NCBI RefSeq assembly: GCF_009600885.1
Contig: NZ_VCLA01000023.1
Coordinates: 24,139-88,138, forward strand
DNA length: 64,000 nt
Source: Streptomyces jumonjinensis
GTDB lineage: Bacteria > Actinomycetota > Actinomycetes > Streptomycetales > Streptomycetaceae
Reading direction: 5' to 3'
Below are positions 19,009 through 27,469 of this stretch, piece by piece. How positions within the stretch are numbered: position 1 is the stretch's first letter; each line of letters starts with the position of its first letter. A program made the translations under genes and the position numbers. Below the pieces are notes generated by a model. That model did no database searches, had not been told where the DNA came from, and worked only from the letters and a program-made list of their open reading frames with translations.

Positions 19009-19993
19009 GGAGGGGGGCGGCAGCCGTCGCCGAAGTCGTACCGAAGCGTCTGCGGTATTCGCTGGGCGTGGTGCCGAGATGGCGGGCAAAGGCACGCCGG
19101 AGGGTCTCGTCGCTGCCGAGGCCGCTGTGCTGTGCCGCCGAGGTGACGCTGTGTCCGTCCAGGAGGAGCTGCTGGGCGCGGTCGAGGCGGACGCGTTCGA
19201 CCCAGCGGGCGGGGGTGGTGTTCAGCTCGTTCTGGAACAGGCGGGTCAGATGCCGGGGGCTGACGGCCGCGGCCTGGGCCATGGCGGGCAGGGTGTGCTC
19301 GCCCGCCGGGTCGGCGAGGACGGCGGCGAGCAGCGGGCGGAGCACCCGGCTGCGGGGCGGCGGGGTCGTGACGGCCGTGGAGAACTGCGACTGTCCGCCG
19401 GGGCGTTGCATGAAGACGACCAGCTCGCGGGCGATCTCCCGGGCGGTGTCCGCCCCGTGGTCGTCCTCCACCAGCGCGAGGGTCAGATCGATGCCCGCGC
19501 TGATCCCGGCGGAGGTGAGGTACCGCCCGTCGCGGACATGGAGGGCGTCCGGCTCCACGCGTACCCGGGGATGGCGGTGGGCGAGGGCCTGGACGTGCCG
19601 CCAGTGGGTGGTCGCCCGGCGTCCGTCCAGCAGGCCGAGGGCGGCGAGGACGAAGGCGCCGGTGCAGACCGAGGCGACCCGGGCGGCCCGCTCGGCGAGG
19701 GCTCCGGCCGCCGACAGCAGCTCGTCCTCGACGGCCCGCTCGGCGAGCCGGTCGCCGCCGGCGATGACGAGCGTGCCGACGGGGCCGGCATCGGCCGCCG
19801 GCGCCGCCCCCGTCAGGGTGAGCCCCGAGGACGTCCTCACCTCGCCGCCGCGCGGCGAGACCAGCACCACGTCGTACGCATACGGGGCGCCGAGCCGGCC
19901 CGCCTGGTGCAGCACCTCCCCGGGGCCGGTGACATCGAGCATGGTCACGCCGTCGAACACCAGGATGGCCACGCGCCCCGTCACGTCGGTCAT
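18980..19993 (-). CDS. GlxA-family transcriptional regulator (DJ-1/PfpI plus AraC HTH)
   Basis: A 337-aa protein. The N-terminal half is a DJ-1/PfpI-like class I glutamine-amidotransferase fold with the nucleophile-elbow cysteine at about residue 110 (ASVCTGAFVLAALG). The C-terminal third is an AraC-type double helix-turn-helix (MAQAAAVSPRHLTRLFQ and HSVTSAAQHSGLGSDETLRRAF). Members of this family regulate nearby catabolic or stress genes; the DJ-1 domain is a probable ligand sensor. The divergent HD-domain gene at 20157 is the obvious candidate target, and the region between carries a striking tandem 10-base repeat. The gene ends inside the 3' end of the convergent ATPase gene. Confidence 0.92.
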   Translation of the reverse strand: MTDVTGRVAILVFDGVTMLDVTGPGEVLHQAGRLGAPYAYDVVLVSPRGGEVRTSSGLTLTGAAPAADAGPVGTLVIAGGDRLAERAVEDELLSAAGALAERAARVASVCTGAFVLAALGLLDGRRATTHWRHVQALAHRHPRVRVEPDALHVRDGRYLTSAGISAGIDLTLALVEDDHGADTAREIARELVVFMQRPGGQSQFSTAVTTPPPRSRVLRPLLAAVLADPAGEHTLPAMAQAAAVSPRHLTRLFQNELNTTPARWVERVRLDRAQQLLLDGHSVTSAAQHSGLGSDETLRRAFARHLGTTPSEYRRRFGTTSATAAAPLLTEPGDRGE

Positions 19994-20094
19994 GTCCGAA
20001 TCCGTGGTTTCCCTGGCTCAATAGACATGGCAACAGGTTAGGGCACGCGCGAAGGTGGAGGTCATCAGCGAACACGGAGCGAGAGCGCGGATGA

Positions 20095-20134
20095 CCGCGG
20101 ACATCCGCGGACATCCGCGGACATCCGCGGACAT
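20095..20134. repeat. Four perfect tandem copies of a 10-base unit upstream of the HD gene
   Basis: The unit ccgcggacat is repeated exactly four times, with partial similarity continuing on the left (gagcgcgg, gaccgcgg). A 10-base period places every copy on the same face of the helix. It ends about 22 bases before the HD-protein ATG and lies between two divergent genes, so it could be a regulator-binding array or a 5'-UTR repeat. If translation began at the upstream in-frame ATG 20055 it would be read as coding, but I find that less likely. Confidence 0.8.
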
Positions 20135-20156
20135 CATGGAAGGGCGCACACACATC

Positions 20157-20795
20157 ATGGGCGAGACCATTGCGGGCGTGCGGATCCCGGACAGCGCCCT
20201 GGCGCGCGAGGCTACCGAGCTGGTGCGGGACGCCGCCCCGCCGCTGCTGTTCGATCACTCCCGGCGGGTGTTCCTGTTCGGGTCGCTGCGCGGCCGGGAG
20301 CAGGGGCTGGAGTTCGATCCCGAGCTGCTGTACGTGGGCGCGATGTTCCACGACCTGGGGCTGACCGAGCGTTTCCGCCGTACGGACCAGCGGTTCGAGA
20401 TCGACGGCGCCGACGAGGCCCGCCGCTTCCTCCGCGGGCACGGCATCACGGGCGAACGGGCCGACCGGGTCTGGACGGCGATCGCCCTGCACACCACCCC
20501 TGAGATCCCACTCCACATGGCGCCCGAGGTGGCTCTCGTCACCCGCGGCGTGGAGCTCGACGTCCTGGGCATCGGCTACCAGGCGGTCTCCGACGGACAG
20601 CGCGCGGCCGTCGTCGCGGCGCACCCGCGCCCGGACTTCAAGAACCGGATCCTCGCCGCGTTCACCGACGGCGTCAAGGACCGTCCGCGGACCACCTTCG
20701 GCAATGTCAAGGCGGACGTCCTCGCGCACTTCGCCCCCGGGTTCCAGCGCGGCGACTTCGTGGAGGTCATCGAGAACTCCGGCTGGCCCGAATGA
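20157..20795 (+). CDS. HD-domain metal-dependent hydrolase (cyanamide-hydratase-like)
   Basis: A 212-aa protein with an HD-superfamily phosphohydrolase-type core: LLFDHSRRVFLFG (first His), AMFHDLGLT (the HD doublet) and a downstream IALHTTPEIP (His). This order and the length resemble fungal/bacterial cyanamide-hydratase-like HD proteins rather than HD-GYP or RelA enzymes, but the substrate is not predictable. I start at ATG 20157 because the upstream extension would include the tandem 10-base repeats. It lies 35 bases upstream of the terpene synthase and in the same direction, so the two are probably co-transcribed; control may come from the divergent GlxA-type regulator. Confidence 0.85.
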   Translation: MGETIAGVRIPDSALAREATELVRDAAPPLLFDHSRRVFLFGSLRGREQGLEFDPELLYVGAMFHDLGLTERFRRTDQRFEIDGADEARRFLRGHGITGERADRVWTAIALHTTPEIPLHMAPEVALVTRGVELDVLGIGYQAVSDGQRAAVVAAHPRPDFKNRILAAFTDGVKDRPRTTFGNVKADVLAHFAPGFQRGDFVEVIENSGWPE

Positions 20796-20830
20796 GCTGA
20801 CATGAAGGTGAACGAACCGAAGGAGGCGTC

Positions 20831-21784
20831 ATGGCCCCGCCCTTGAGGATTCCACCGCTCCACTGCCCCTTTCCCGACGATGTCCATCCCGAGGCCGACA
20901 CGATCGACCGCACCTCGCTGAGGTGGCTCGACAGGTTCGGCCTCATCACCGATCCCGCCACGCGGGCCCGCTTCGGCCAGTCGAAGATCGGCTGGCAGGC
21001 ATCACGCACGACACCGCACGCCGACGCGGAGCTGGTGCAGCTGCACTCCGACTGGCAGATGTGGCTGTTCGCCTTCGACGATGTCCGATCGGAGGAGTCC
21101 GAGGCGGGCGGCCATCCCGGCCGGATGGCCCGGAGCCTGGTGCCCTGTCTGCGGATCCTTGAGGACCCGGATACGCCGGTACGGGACGAGGATCCGTTCA
21201 CCGCGGCCCTGCGGGATCTCCGCCGCCACCTGGGCCTGGTCGCGGGCCCGTTACAGCTCGACCGCTTCATCACCTCCGTGCTGGGCTACTGGTTCGCCCA
21301 GGTCTGGGAGGCCGGAAACCGGGCTGACGCGGTGTGGCCCACCGTCGAGGAGTACACGGCCATGCGCGTCCACACGGGCGCGGTGCCGACCTGTCTGGCG
21401 CTGATCGACGTCGTGGGACGGTTCGAACTCCCAGCGGCCGAGCTGGCGCGTCACGAGGTGAAAGCACTGACGACGAAGGCCGTCAACGTCGTCTGCTGGG
21501 CCAATGACATCCACTCCTACGAGAAGGAAGCCGCCCGCAGCAGCCATCCGGTCAACCTGCCCACCCTGCTGCACCGCCGTGACGGCGGCACGGTCCAGGC
21601 GGCGATCGACCTCGCCGCCCGGATGCACGACGACGAGGTCGCCGCCTACGTCGAACTCCGCAGCCGTGTGACCGCAGGACCGGAACTGGAACGCTACCTG
21701 GACGGGCTCCAGTCATGGATGCGCGGCAACCTCACCTGGTCCCTGTCGACGGGCCGGTACCGACAGACACCCGTCCAGAGCTGA
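20831..21784 (+). CDS. Class I terpene synthase (terpene cyclase) with a TTA codon
   Basis: A 317-aa bacterial terpene cyclase. The first metal-binding motif is FDDVRSE (D83, D84, E88), the second NDIHSYEKE (N225, S229, E233), an exact NDxxSxxxE triad for Mg2+, and the C-terminal RY pair is at 309-310. Such enzymes ionise a prenyl diphosphate, usually farnesyl diphosphate, and cyclise it to a sesquiterpene; the product cannot be read from the sequence. The ATG is preceded by AAGGAGG. Codon 141 is TTA (21251-21253), the rare leucine codon that needs the bldA tRNA in Streptomyces, suggesting expression tied to development. No P450 or prenyltransferase gene is adjacent; the only partner is the HD protein upstream. 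Confidence 0.93.
   Translation: MAPPLRIPPLHCPFPDDVHPEADTIDRTSLRWLDRFGLITDPATRARFGQSKIGWQASRTTPHADAELVQLHSDWQMWLFAFDDVRSEESEAGGHPGRMARSLVPCLRILEDPDTPVRDEDPFTAALRDLRRHLGLVAGPLQLDRFITSVLGYWFAQVWEAGNRADAVWPTVEEYTAMRVHTGAVPTCLALIDVVGRFELPAAELARHEVKALTTKAVNVVCWANDIHSYEKEAARSSHPVNLPTLLHRRDGGTVQAAIDLAARMHDDEVAAYVELRSRVTAGPELERYLDGLQSWMRGNLTWSLSTGRYRQTPVQS
21251..21253 (+). promoter_or_regulatory. TTA codon (bldA-type control) in the terpene synthase
   Basis: The in-frame TTA at codon 141 (GPLQLD context) is the only leucine TTA I noticed in the intact genes of the window. In Streptomyces such codons make translation depend on the developmentally regulated bldA tRNA. Confidence 0.75.
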
Positions 21785-21843
21785 GGCATCCACCGGGCCC
21801 TCCGATGACCTGCATGCGCGAGCGGTGGTGAGTGCTCGGGACC

Positions 21844-22482
21844 TCAGAGGGTGGCCAGGGTATCGGGCGCCAGTCCGAGTTCCCTCTCCGCGACGGTGCG
21901 GGCCAGGTCCGAGATCGGGTCGGTACGGGCGCCGGCGCTGGTGTTGATGTAGGCACTGCTTCCGTCGATCGCGACGAGGATGCGTACGGCCGCCGCCCAC
22001 GGGTTCGCACAGTGGAAGAGCCGCGTGCCCGTGCCCGCTGCGATGAGCTGTTCGATGCGGCGGCACCAGAGCAGCTCCTGGTCGACGACGTGGTCGCGGA
22101 GCACGGGGCGATAGCGCGACAGATGCCGTGCGTTCAGCCAGAGCTTGCTGACGTTGTCGAACTCGGTGCCCGCAATGAGGACGAAGAAGCGCCGCAGAGT
22201 ACTCAACGGGGTCTCGTGCCCGGGGCCCGCAGGCCCTTCCGGGAGGAGCCCGTCGAGTTCGGCCCTGGTGGCGCTGGTGAACGCCTCCGCCACCAGGGTG
22301 TCGGCGGCGGGGAAGTAGTGGCTGACCAGTCCTGGCTGGACCCCGAGCTCGTCGGCGACCCGCCGCAGCGTGATGCACTCCAGTCCTTCGGTGAGCCCGA
22401 CCAGCGCGGCGGCGCGGACGATCTCCTGGCGGCGCTCGGTCGGCGCCTTGCGGGTTCGTGTGCCGGAATCCCTTGACGTCAT
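21844..22482 (-). CDS. TetR-family transcriptional regulator
   Basis: A 212-aa regulator. The N-terminal helix-turn-helix is clear (RRQEIVRAAALVGLTEGLECITLRRVADELGVQPGLVSHYF, about residues 17-56 in part). It is followed by an all-helical ligand-binding region with WLNARHLSRYRPVLRDHV and a TetR_C-like end (AIDGSSAYINTSAG). I start at ATG 22482, the first Met of the HTH frame; the longer open frame upstream to 23286 runs antisense through the permease gene. It is divergent from the permease/ADH/ALDH operon, and the spacer carries paired inverted and direct repeats suited to a TetR operator, so local repression relieved by a pathway compound is likely. Confidence 0.92.
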   Translation of the reverse strand: MTSRDSGTRTRKAPTERRQEIVRAAALVGLTEGLECITLRRVADELGVQPGLVSHYFPAADTLVAEAFTSATRAELDGLLPEGPAGPGHETPLSTLRRFFVLIAGTEFDNVSKLWLNARHLSRYRPVLRDHVVDQELLWCRRIEQLIAAGTGTRLFHCANPWAAAVRILVAIDGSSAYINTSAGARTDPISDLARTVAERELGLAPDTLATL

Positions 22483-22492
22483 GGAGCGAATG

Positions 22493-22537
22493 CTATTGAG
22501 TGAGTGACCAATCGGCAATTGGCCAGGTGACCAATAG
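22493..22537. promoter_or_regulatory. Candidate TetR operator in the divergent spacer
   Basis: The outer inverted pair is ctattg (22493-22498) and caatag (22532-22537). The inner inverted pair is ccaat (22508-22512) and attgg (22518-22522). Two direct copies of gtgaccaat sit at 22504-22512 and 22527-22535. The block starts 10 bases upstream of the TetR ATG, so it could cover both divergent promoters. Confidence 0.6.
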
Positions 22538-22586
22538 CGGTAGGGCTGTGGAAAACCGCAGCTCGGGTCGGCATCCCGCCCCGACA

Positions 22587-22614
22587 CCAGGGGAGCGAAT
22601 CCCCGCTCCCCTGG
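22587..22614 (+). other. Perfect 11-bp hairpin in the permease leader
   Basis: Arms 22587-22597 and 22604-22614 pair perfectly around a 6-base loop. It lies about 100 bases before the permease GTG, and thus probably within the 5' untranslated leader. It may be an attenuator, a second regulator site or an RNA-stability element; no known riboswitch consensus was recognised. Confidence 0.5.
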
Positions 22615-22713
22615 AACCGGCACCTGGGGCGCATCGTGCCGACCCTCGATCTCGCGGCACGGGCACAGCCCGCGCACGCAGACCGGCGCACAGCACCTGT
22701 ACAGGAGACCAAC

Positions 22714-24204
22714 GTGCACGACACTCACACCGATGCCGGCGAACTCGCCGAGTACGGCTACCAGCAAGAGCTGAAACGGACCCTGTCCGCGTGGGCCGTG
22801 TTCGCGATCGGATTCGCGACGATCTCCCCCGTCGTCGGGGTGTACGCCGTCGTCCAGCTGGGTTTCGTCTTCGCGGGCCCCGCGTGGATCTGGGCGGTCG
22901 TCGTCGCCTTCCTCGGCCAGCTGCTGGTCGCCCTGGTCTACGCCGAGCTGTCGTCCCAGTTCCCGGTCACGGGCGGGGTCTACCAGTGGGTGCGCCGGCT
23001 GGGCGGGCCACGACTCGGCTGGCTGGTCGGCTGGATCTACCTGGCCTCCGCCGTGGCATCCCTGACCACCGTGGCCTACCTGGGGGCCGCCTGGCTGTAC
23101 ATGCTCTTCAGCGAAGGCACTCCGTCGAGCGCCACCCATGTGCTCCTGGGCGTGGTCTTCGTCGCGGTGGCGCTCGGGATCAATCTCCTCGGCGTCAACC
23201 CGGTGAAGCACTTCCTCAACGCCGGCATCATCGCCGAGGGCGTCGCCTCGATCGCGGTGAGCGTGTTCCTGCTGCTCTTCGTGCACAACAACGGCTTCGG
23301 GATCCTCTTCGAGACGCTTGGGGCGGAGTCGGCCTCCGGTGGCTCCGCCCTGGCGGGCTTCCTGACCGCTCTAGCGGTCGCCGGCTGGGCGTTCCTGGGC
23401 TTCGACGCGACCACTCAGGTGGCCGAAGAGACCGAGCAGCCGCGACGCAACGTACCCAGGGCGCTACTGCGCGCCTATCTCTTCGTCGCTCTCACGGTCC
23501 TGCTGACCGGGCTCGCTGTGACGCTCGCGCTGCGCAGCCCCGAGGACGCAGTCTCCGGCACCCTCGCGGACCCGGTCTTCACCGCCGTCACCGAGGGGCT
23601 GGGCGGTTGGAGCGAGAAGCCCTTCATCCTCCTCGTCCTGATCGCGTTCATCGCCTGCGCCATCTCGATCCAGACGTACATCGGCCGCGCCGTCTTCTCC
23701 TTCGCCCGAGACCGCCAGCTGCCCTTCTCCGCGAAGCTCGCCACCGTCGGGCCGCGCCAGATCCCTTACGTCTCACTCATCGCGACGGCCGTGCTCGCCA
23801 GCCTCGGACTTCTCCTCGGGCTGAACGGCAACGCCGCCGCGACACTGATCGCGTTCGGCTCCGGCGGCTTCTACTTCATCTTCCTCACTGTCGCGGTCGT
23901 GGCGCTCGTCGCCCGGCTGACGGGCCGCTGGAACCCTGCCGCGGGACAGCTCAGGCTGGGACGGGCCGGCCTGGTGATCAACGTGCTCGCTGTCGTGTGG
24001 CTGCTCTTCGAGGCCGTCAACATCGCCTGGCCCCGTGCCGAGCTCGCCCCGGCCGACGGCAGCTGGGTCCAGGTCTGGGCCGTGATCCTGGTCTTCTCCG
24101 CCCTCTTCGTCGCCGGCCTGCTGTACATCGTGATCGTCAAGCCCCACACCAAGCTCCCCGCCACCGCGACCTCCCAGCCCGCCACCCCGACCCCGGAAAG
24201 GTGA
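22714..24204 (+). CDS. APC-superfamily amino acid/amine permease
   Basis: A 496-aa membrane protein with about twelve hydrophobic helices. Early motifs are FAIGFATISPVVGVYAVV and VYAELSSQFPVTGGVYQWV, both typical of the amino acid-polyamine-organocation transporters, and QTYIGRAVFSFARDRQLPFS follows later. I start at GTG 22714, which has AGGAGA seven bases upstream; the longer frame from 22636 would cover the leader. It heads an operon with a zinc alcohol dehydrogenase and an aldehyde dehydrogenase and is divergent from a TetR regulator. The likely role is uptake of an amine, amino acid or amino alcohol that is then oxidised through alcohol and aldehyde steps. The exact substrate is unknown. 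Confidence 0.9.
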   Translation: MHDTHTDAGELAEYGYQQELKRTLSAWAVFAIGFATISPVVGVYAVVQLGFVFAGPAWIWAVVVAFLGQLLVALVYAELSSQFPVTGGVYQWVRRLGGPRLGWLVGWIYLASAVASLTTVAYLGAAWLYMLFSEGTPSSATHVLLGVVFVAVALGINLLGVNPVKHFLNAGIIAEGVASIAVSVFLLLFVHNNGFGILFETLGAESASGGSALAGFLTALAVAGWAFLGFDATTQVAEETEQPRRNVPRALLRAYLFVALTVLLTGLAVTLALRSPEDAVSGTLADPVFTAVTEGLGGWSEKPFILLVLIAFIACAISIQTYIGRAVFSFARDRQLPFSAKLATVGPRQIPYVSLIATAVLASLGLLLGLNGNAAATLIAFGSGGFYFIFLTVAVVALVARLTGRWNPAAGQLRLGRAGLVINVLAVVWLLFEAVNIAWPRAELAPADGSWVQVWAVILVFSALFVAGLLYIVIVKPHTKLPATATSQPATPTPER

Positions 24205-24214
24205 AGACGTCCTG

Positions 24215-25315
24215 ATGTCGTCGAAACTCTCCCCCGCCATCGTCTTCGATCCCACCGCGGGACTGGGCTCGCGTGATGTGTCCATCCGGTCCGCCGGGCC
24301 GGGCGAGGTCGAGATCGAGGTACGCGCAGCGGGCGTGTGCCACTCCGACCTGCATGTCGTGACGGGCGACTGGCCCAGCGACCGCCCCCTCGTCCTCGGG
24401 CACGAAGCGGCCGGAGTGGTGACCTCGGTCGGGGCCGACGTCACCTCGCTGAAGGCCGGTGACCATGTGGTCCTGTCCTGGTTCGCACCGTGCCGCCGCT
24501 GCCGCAGATGCGTCGCCGGAACGGCGTGGCTGTGCACCGGCACCAAGGCCGTCGCCAACATGCTCCCCGACGGCACCACCGCGTTCGCGGACGACCAGGG
24601 CGAGCCGCTCTGGCCCTACCTCGGTCTTGGTGCCTTCACGGAGCGGCTGATCGTGCCGGAAGTGGCTGCGGTGAAGGTCCCGGACGAGCTCCCCTTCAGC
24701 ATCGGCGCCCTCCTCGGCTGCTCCGTCACGACCGGCATCGGCGCCGTCGTGAACACCGCGGGCGTCCGCCCCGGCGAGTCCGCGGTGGTCATCGGCACCG
24801 GCGGAGTCGGACTCTCCGTCGTGATGGGCCTCCGCCTGATCGGAGCCGACCCCATCATCGCCGTCGACCTCTCAGCCGAACGCCTCGCCACGGCACGGCG
24901 GTTCGGCGCCACCCACATCCTCGACGGCGCCGGGACCGATGTGGCCGCCTGGTGCCGGCAGGAGTTCGGCGGGGTGGACTACGCCTTCGAGGCGATAGGA
25001 AGCCCCAAGGTCATCGGCACGCTCCCGGCCATGCTCACCTCGGGCGGGGCGGCGGTTCTGGTGGGTATGGCGGCGACCGGCGCGACAGCCTCGTTCGACC
25101 CCTTCGACCTCGCCGACCAGGGAAAGCGGATCCTCGGCTGCAACTACGGCTCCAGCATCGGGGAGATCGACATCCCGAAACTGGCCCGCCTCTACCTGGC
25201 AGGCCAACTGCCCCTGGACGACCTCGTCGGCCGCACCCGGCCCCTGCACGAGGCGGCGGCGGCGTTCGACGACCTCCGGTCGAACACCGGCGTCAGAACG
25301 ATTCTCGAACCGTGA
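24215..25315 (+). CDS. Zinc-dependent alcohol dehydrogenase (MDR family)
   Basis: A 366-aa medium-chain dehydrogenase. Catalytic zinc ligands are visible at C42 in AGVCHSD and H63/E64 in LGHEAAG. The structural zinc cluster is the four-cysteine run in CRRCRRCVAGTAWLC. The NAD-binding Rossmann motif is VIGTGGVGLSVVMG, with a following acidic residue (IAVDLSAERL) favouring NAD over NADP. It starts 10 bases after the permease stop and is followed, about 95 bases later, by an aldehyde dehydrogenase, so alcohol-to-acid oxidation of one imported compound is the natural reading. The substrate is not assignable. Confidence 0.93.
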   Translation: MSSKLSPAIVFDPTAGLGSRDVSIRSAGPGEVEIEVRAAGVCHSDLHVVTGDWPSDRPLVLGHEAAGVVTSVGADVTSLKAGDHVVLSWFAPCRRCRRCVAGTAWLCTGTKAVANMLPDGTTAFADDQGEPLWPYLGLGAFTERLIVPEVAAVKVPDELPFSIGALLGCSVTTGIGAVVNTAGVRPGESAVVIGTGGVGLSVVMGLRLIGADPIIAVDLSAERLATARRFGATHILDGAGTDVAAWCRQEFGGVDYAFEAIGSPKVIGTLPAMLTSGGAAVLVGMAATGATASFDPFDLADQGKRILGCNYGSSIGEIDIPKLARLYLAGQLPLDDLVGRTRPLHEAAAAFDDLRSNTGVRTILEP

Positions 25316-25411
25316 GACACCACCCCCTCGCCCGGCGCGGCACGGCACACACATGCGCACAAGCAGGAGCGACGGAGGCCGCGGCCGTCCCAACCAGTTC
25401 CAGGAGGCATG

Positions 25412-26746
25412 ATGTACGCCGTCACCGACCCGACCACCGGTGAGGTCACCGCTACCTACCGGACCGCCACGGACGCAGAGGTGACGGCGGCCGTCGAGGC
25501 CGCCCACACGGCCACTGCCTGGGGGCGCACCGGCTCCGTGGCCGAGCGCGCGGCACTGCTGCGACGGCTCGGCGATCTGCACACCGAGCGCCGGGACGAG
25601 CTGGCCGCGAGCATCGTCCAGGAGATGGGCAAGCCGCTCCAGGAGGCCGAGGGCGAGATCGACTTCTGCACCGACATCTACCACTACTACGCCGACCACG
25701 CCGAGGAGTTCCTCGCCGACGAACCGCTCGACGTCCTCTCCGGCCCCGGAACCGCCGTCATCCGGCGCAGCCCGGTGGGCGTACTCCTCGGCATCATGCC
25801 GTGGAACTTCCCGGCCTACCAGGTCGCCCGCTTCGCCGCCCCGAACCTGGCGCTCGGCAACACCATCGTGCTCAAGCACGCGCCGCAGTGCCCGGCCACC
25901 GCAGCGCTGCTGGAGAAGCTGTTCACCGAGGCGGGCTTCCCGGCCGGGGCCTACGTCAACGTGTACGCCACCAACGAGCAGATCGCCGGCGTCATCGCCG
26001 ACCCCCGTGTCCAGGGAGTCTCGCTCACCGGATCCGAACGGGCGGGCGCGGCCGTCGCGGAGATCGCCGGGCGGCACCTCAAGAAGGTCGTCCTCGAACT
26101 CGGCGGCTCCGACCCCTTCATCGTCCTGTCCGCCGACGATCTCGACGCGGTCGTCGACTCCGCCGTCGCCGCCCGCCTCGACAACACCGGGCAGGCGTGC
26201 AACGCCGCCAAGCGGTTCGTGGTCCTCGACCACCTCCACGACGCGTTCGTCGAGCGGTTCACCGCCAGGCTGCTCACGAGCGAGACCGGTGCGCCGCTGT
26301 CGTCGGCCGCCGCAGCCGAGAACCTGGGCCGCCAGGTCGACGCGGCGGTGGCCCAGGGAGCCACCCTGCACAGCACCGGGAAGCGACGCGGCGCCTACTT
26401 CCCGGCCGGGGTCCTGACCGGTCTCACCACCGAACACCCGGCGGCCCGGGAGGAGTTGTTCGGCCCGGTGGCGATGGTCTTCGCCGCCGTCGACGAGGAG
26501 GATGCCGTGCGGATAGCGAATGACACCCCCTACGGTCTCGGCTCGTATCTCTTCACCACCGACCCGGCGCAGGCCGAGCGGGTCGCCGACCGGATCGAGG
26601 CCGGCATGGTCTTCGTCAACGGCGTCGGCGCCGAAGGGGCCGAACTGCCCTTCGGCGGCGTCAAGCGCTCCGGGTTCGGGCGCGAGCTCGGACGGCTCGG
26701 GATCGAGGAGTTCGTCAACAAAAAACTCATCCGGACCGTTGCCTGA
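25412..26746 (+). CDS. NAD(P)-dependent aldehyde dehydrogenase, succinate-semialdehyde-dehydrogenase-like
   Basis: A 444-aa aldehyde dehydrogenase of the shorter class. It has the cofactor/substrate segment GIMPWNFPAYQVARFAAPNL, the catalytic Glu at about 229 in VLELGGSDPF and the catalytic Cys at about 263 in GQACNAAKRF. The last region (PFGGVKRSGFGRELG) is the usual ALDH ending. Of two adjacent ATGs (25409, 25412) the second is better spaced from AGGAGG. The closest resemblance by eye is to short NAD-dependent succinate-semialdehyde dehydrogenases. It completes the permease-ADH-ALDH operon controlled by the divergent TetR gene; the aldehyde made by the ADH is its presumed substrate. Confidence 0.92.
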   Translation: MYAVTDPTTGEVTATYRTATDAEVTAAVEAAHTATAWGRTGSVAERAALLRRLGDLHTERRDELAASIVQEMGKPLQEAEGEIDFCTDIYHYYADHAEEFLADEPLDVLSGPGTAVIRRSPVGVLLGIMPWNFPAYQVARFAAPNLALGNTIVLKHAPQCPATAALLEKLFTEAGFPAGAYVNVYATNEQIAGVIADPRVQGVSLTGSERAGAAVAEIAGRHLKKVVLELGGSDPFIVLSADDLDAVVDSAVAARLDNTGQACNAAKRFVVLDHLHDAFVERFTARLLTSETGAPLSSAAAAENLGRQVDAAVAQGATLHSTGKRRGAYFPAGVLTGLTTEHPAAREELFGPVAMVFAAVDEEDAVRIANDTPYGLGSYLFTTDPAQAERVADRIEAGMVFVNGVGAEGAELPFGGVKRSGFGRELGRLGIEEFVNKKLIRTVA

Positions 26747-26865
26747 GTGTGACCGGAGAGGTCTGCCGGTGAACGGTTCCGGTTGCCGTACGGGGGCGGG
26801 GCGTTCCGCCCGGCTTGGGAAAACGCCTGGGTGACGGCGCCTGCTCGCGCGTCAGCCCTTCCGGT

Positions 26866-27060
26866 TCAGCGCATGGCGCGGTCGGCGGTCTGGATCAGCT
26901 TCTCCACCGCGCCGGGGTGGCTGACCATGACGGAGTGGGAGGCTCCCCGTACCTCGACCTGGCCCCGCATGTTCGCGCGGTCGTACTCCCAGCGTTGCAG
27001 GGCGGGCGGTATGGCCTTGTCCGCGGCGGCAACCAGGCCCCAGAACAGGATGTTCCGCCA
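26866..27060 (-). pseudogene. Remnant of an alpha/beta hydrolase C-terminus
   Basis: The minus-strand frame ending at 26866 gives 64 residues that fit the C-terminus of an alpha/beta hydrolase: FWGLVAAADKAIPPALQRW holds the late-Asp region and VRGASHSVMVSHPGAV the catalytic His. Upstream (above about 27060) the similarity stops and the frame becomes low-complexity, with no nucleophile-serine motif. I read it as the decayed 3' end of a hydrolase gene. The rest of 27061-27370 shows no recognisable gene. Confidence 0.6.
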
Positions 27061-27370
27061 GGCGGCGGCCCGGGTGGGGCCGGTGAGGTGGGTGGTGGCG
27101 GCGGGGCGTTGCCCACCGTACCGACACCGGCCTCGCCGCCTCCGGGCCGGGCCCGCTGACCACGCCATCCGTCGACATGCACCGCCCACGGGTGGGCGCA
27201 AGACAAGGGCGGTCACCATCCCCTTCCTGGCCACCACCAAGTCAACGGCCGTCGGCATCCTCTGTAAGGGACACAATTTCACCGTCCACAAGACCAGCGG
27301 GAATCGGCACCAGATCACGGCCGAGGTCAACATGCCACGGTCCGGTCTGCGCGGGGCGGCCCGTGCCACG

Positions 27371-27400
27371 GGGGCCGAGCTCCGTAGTGAGCTCGGCCCC
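27371..27400 (-). terminator. Perfect 12-bp hairpin downstream of the FBP gene
   Basis: Arms 27371-27382 and 27389-27400 pair perfectly around a 6-base loop (cgtagt). It lies 70 bases past the FBP stop in its direction of transcription. There is no U-tract, but the stem is GC-rich, as often in Streptomyces. Confidence 0.65.
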
Positions 27401-27469
27401 GATGGATGGGCGGCCGTCCTCGACCGCGACGGCAGTGGATGTTTCAGGGCCTTCCCCTGGGTGACCCCA

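Noticed and set aside
20055..20156. N-terminal extension of the HD protein
   Set aside because: It would translate the tandem 10-base repeats; the HD-family homology starts after ATG 20157.
22483..23286. N-terminal extension of the TetR frame
   Set aside because: Would read antisense through the permease gene and its leader; the TetR fold begins at ATG 22482.
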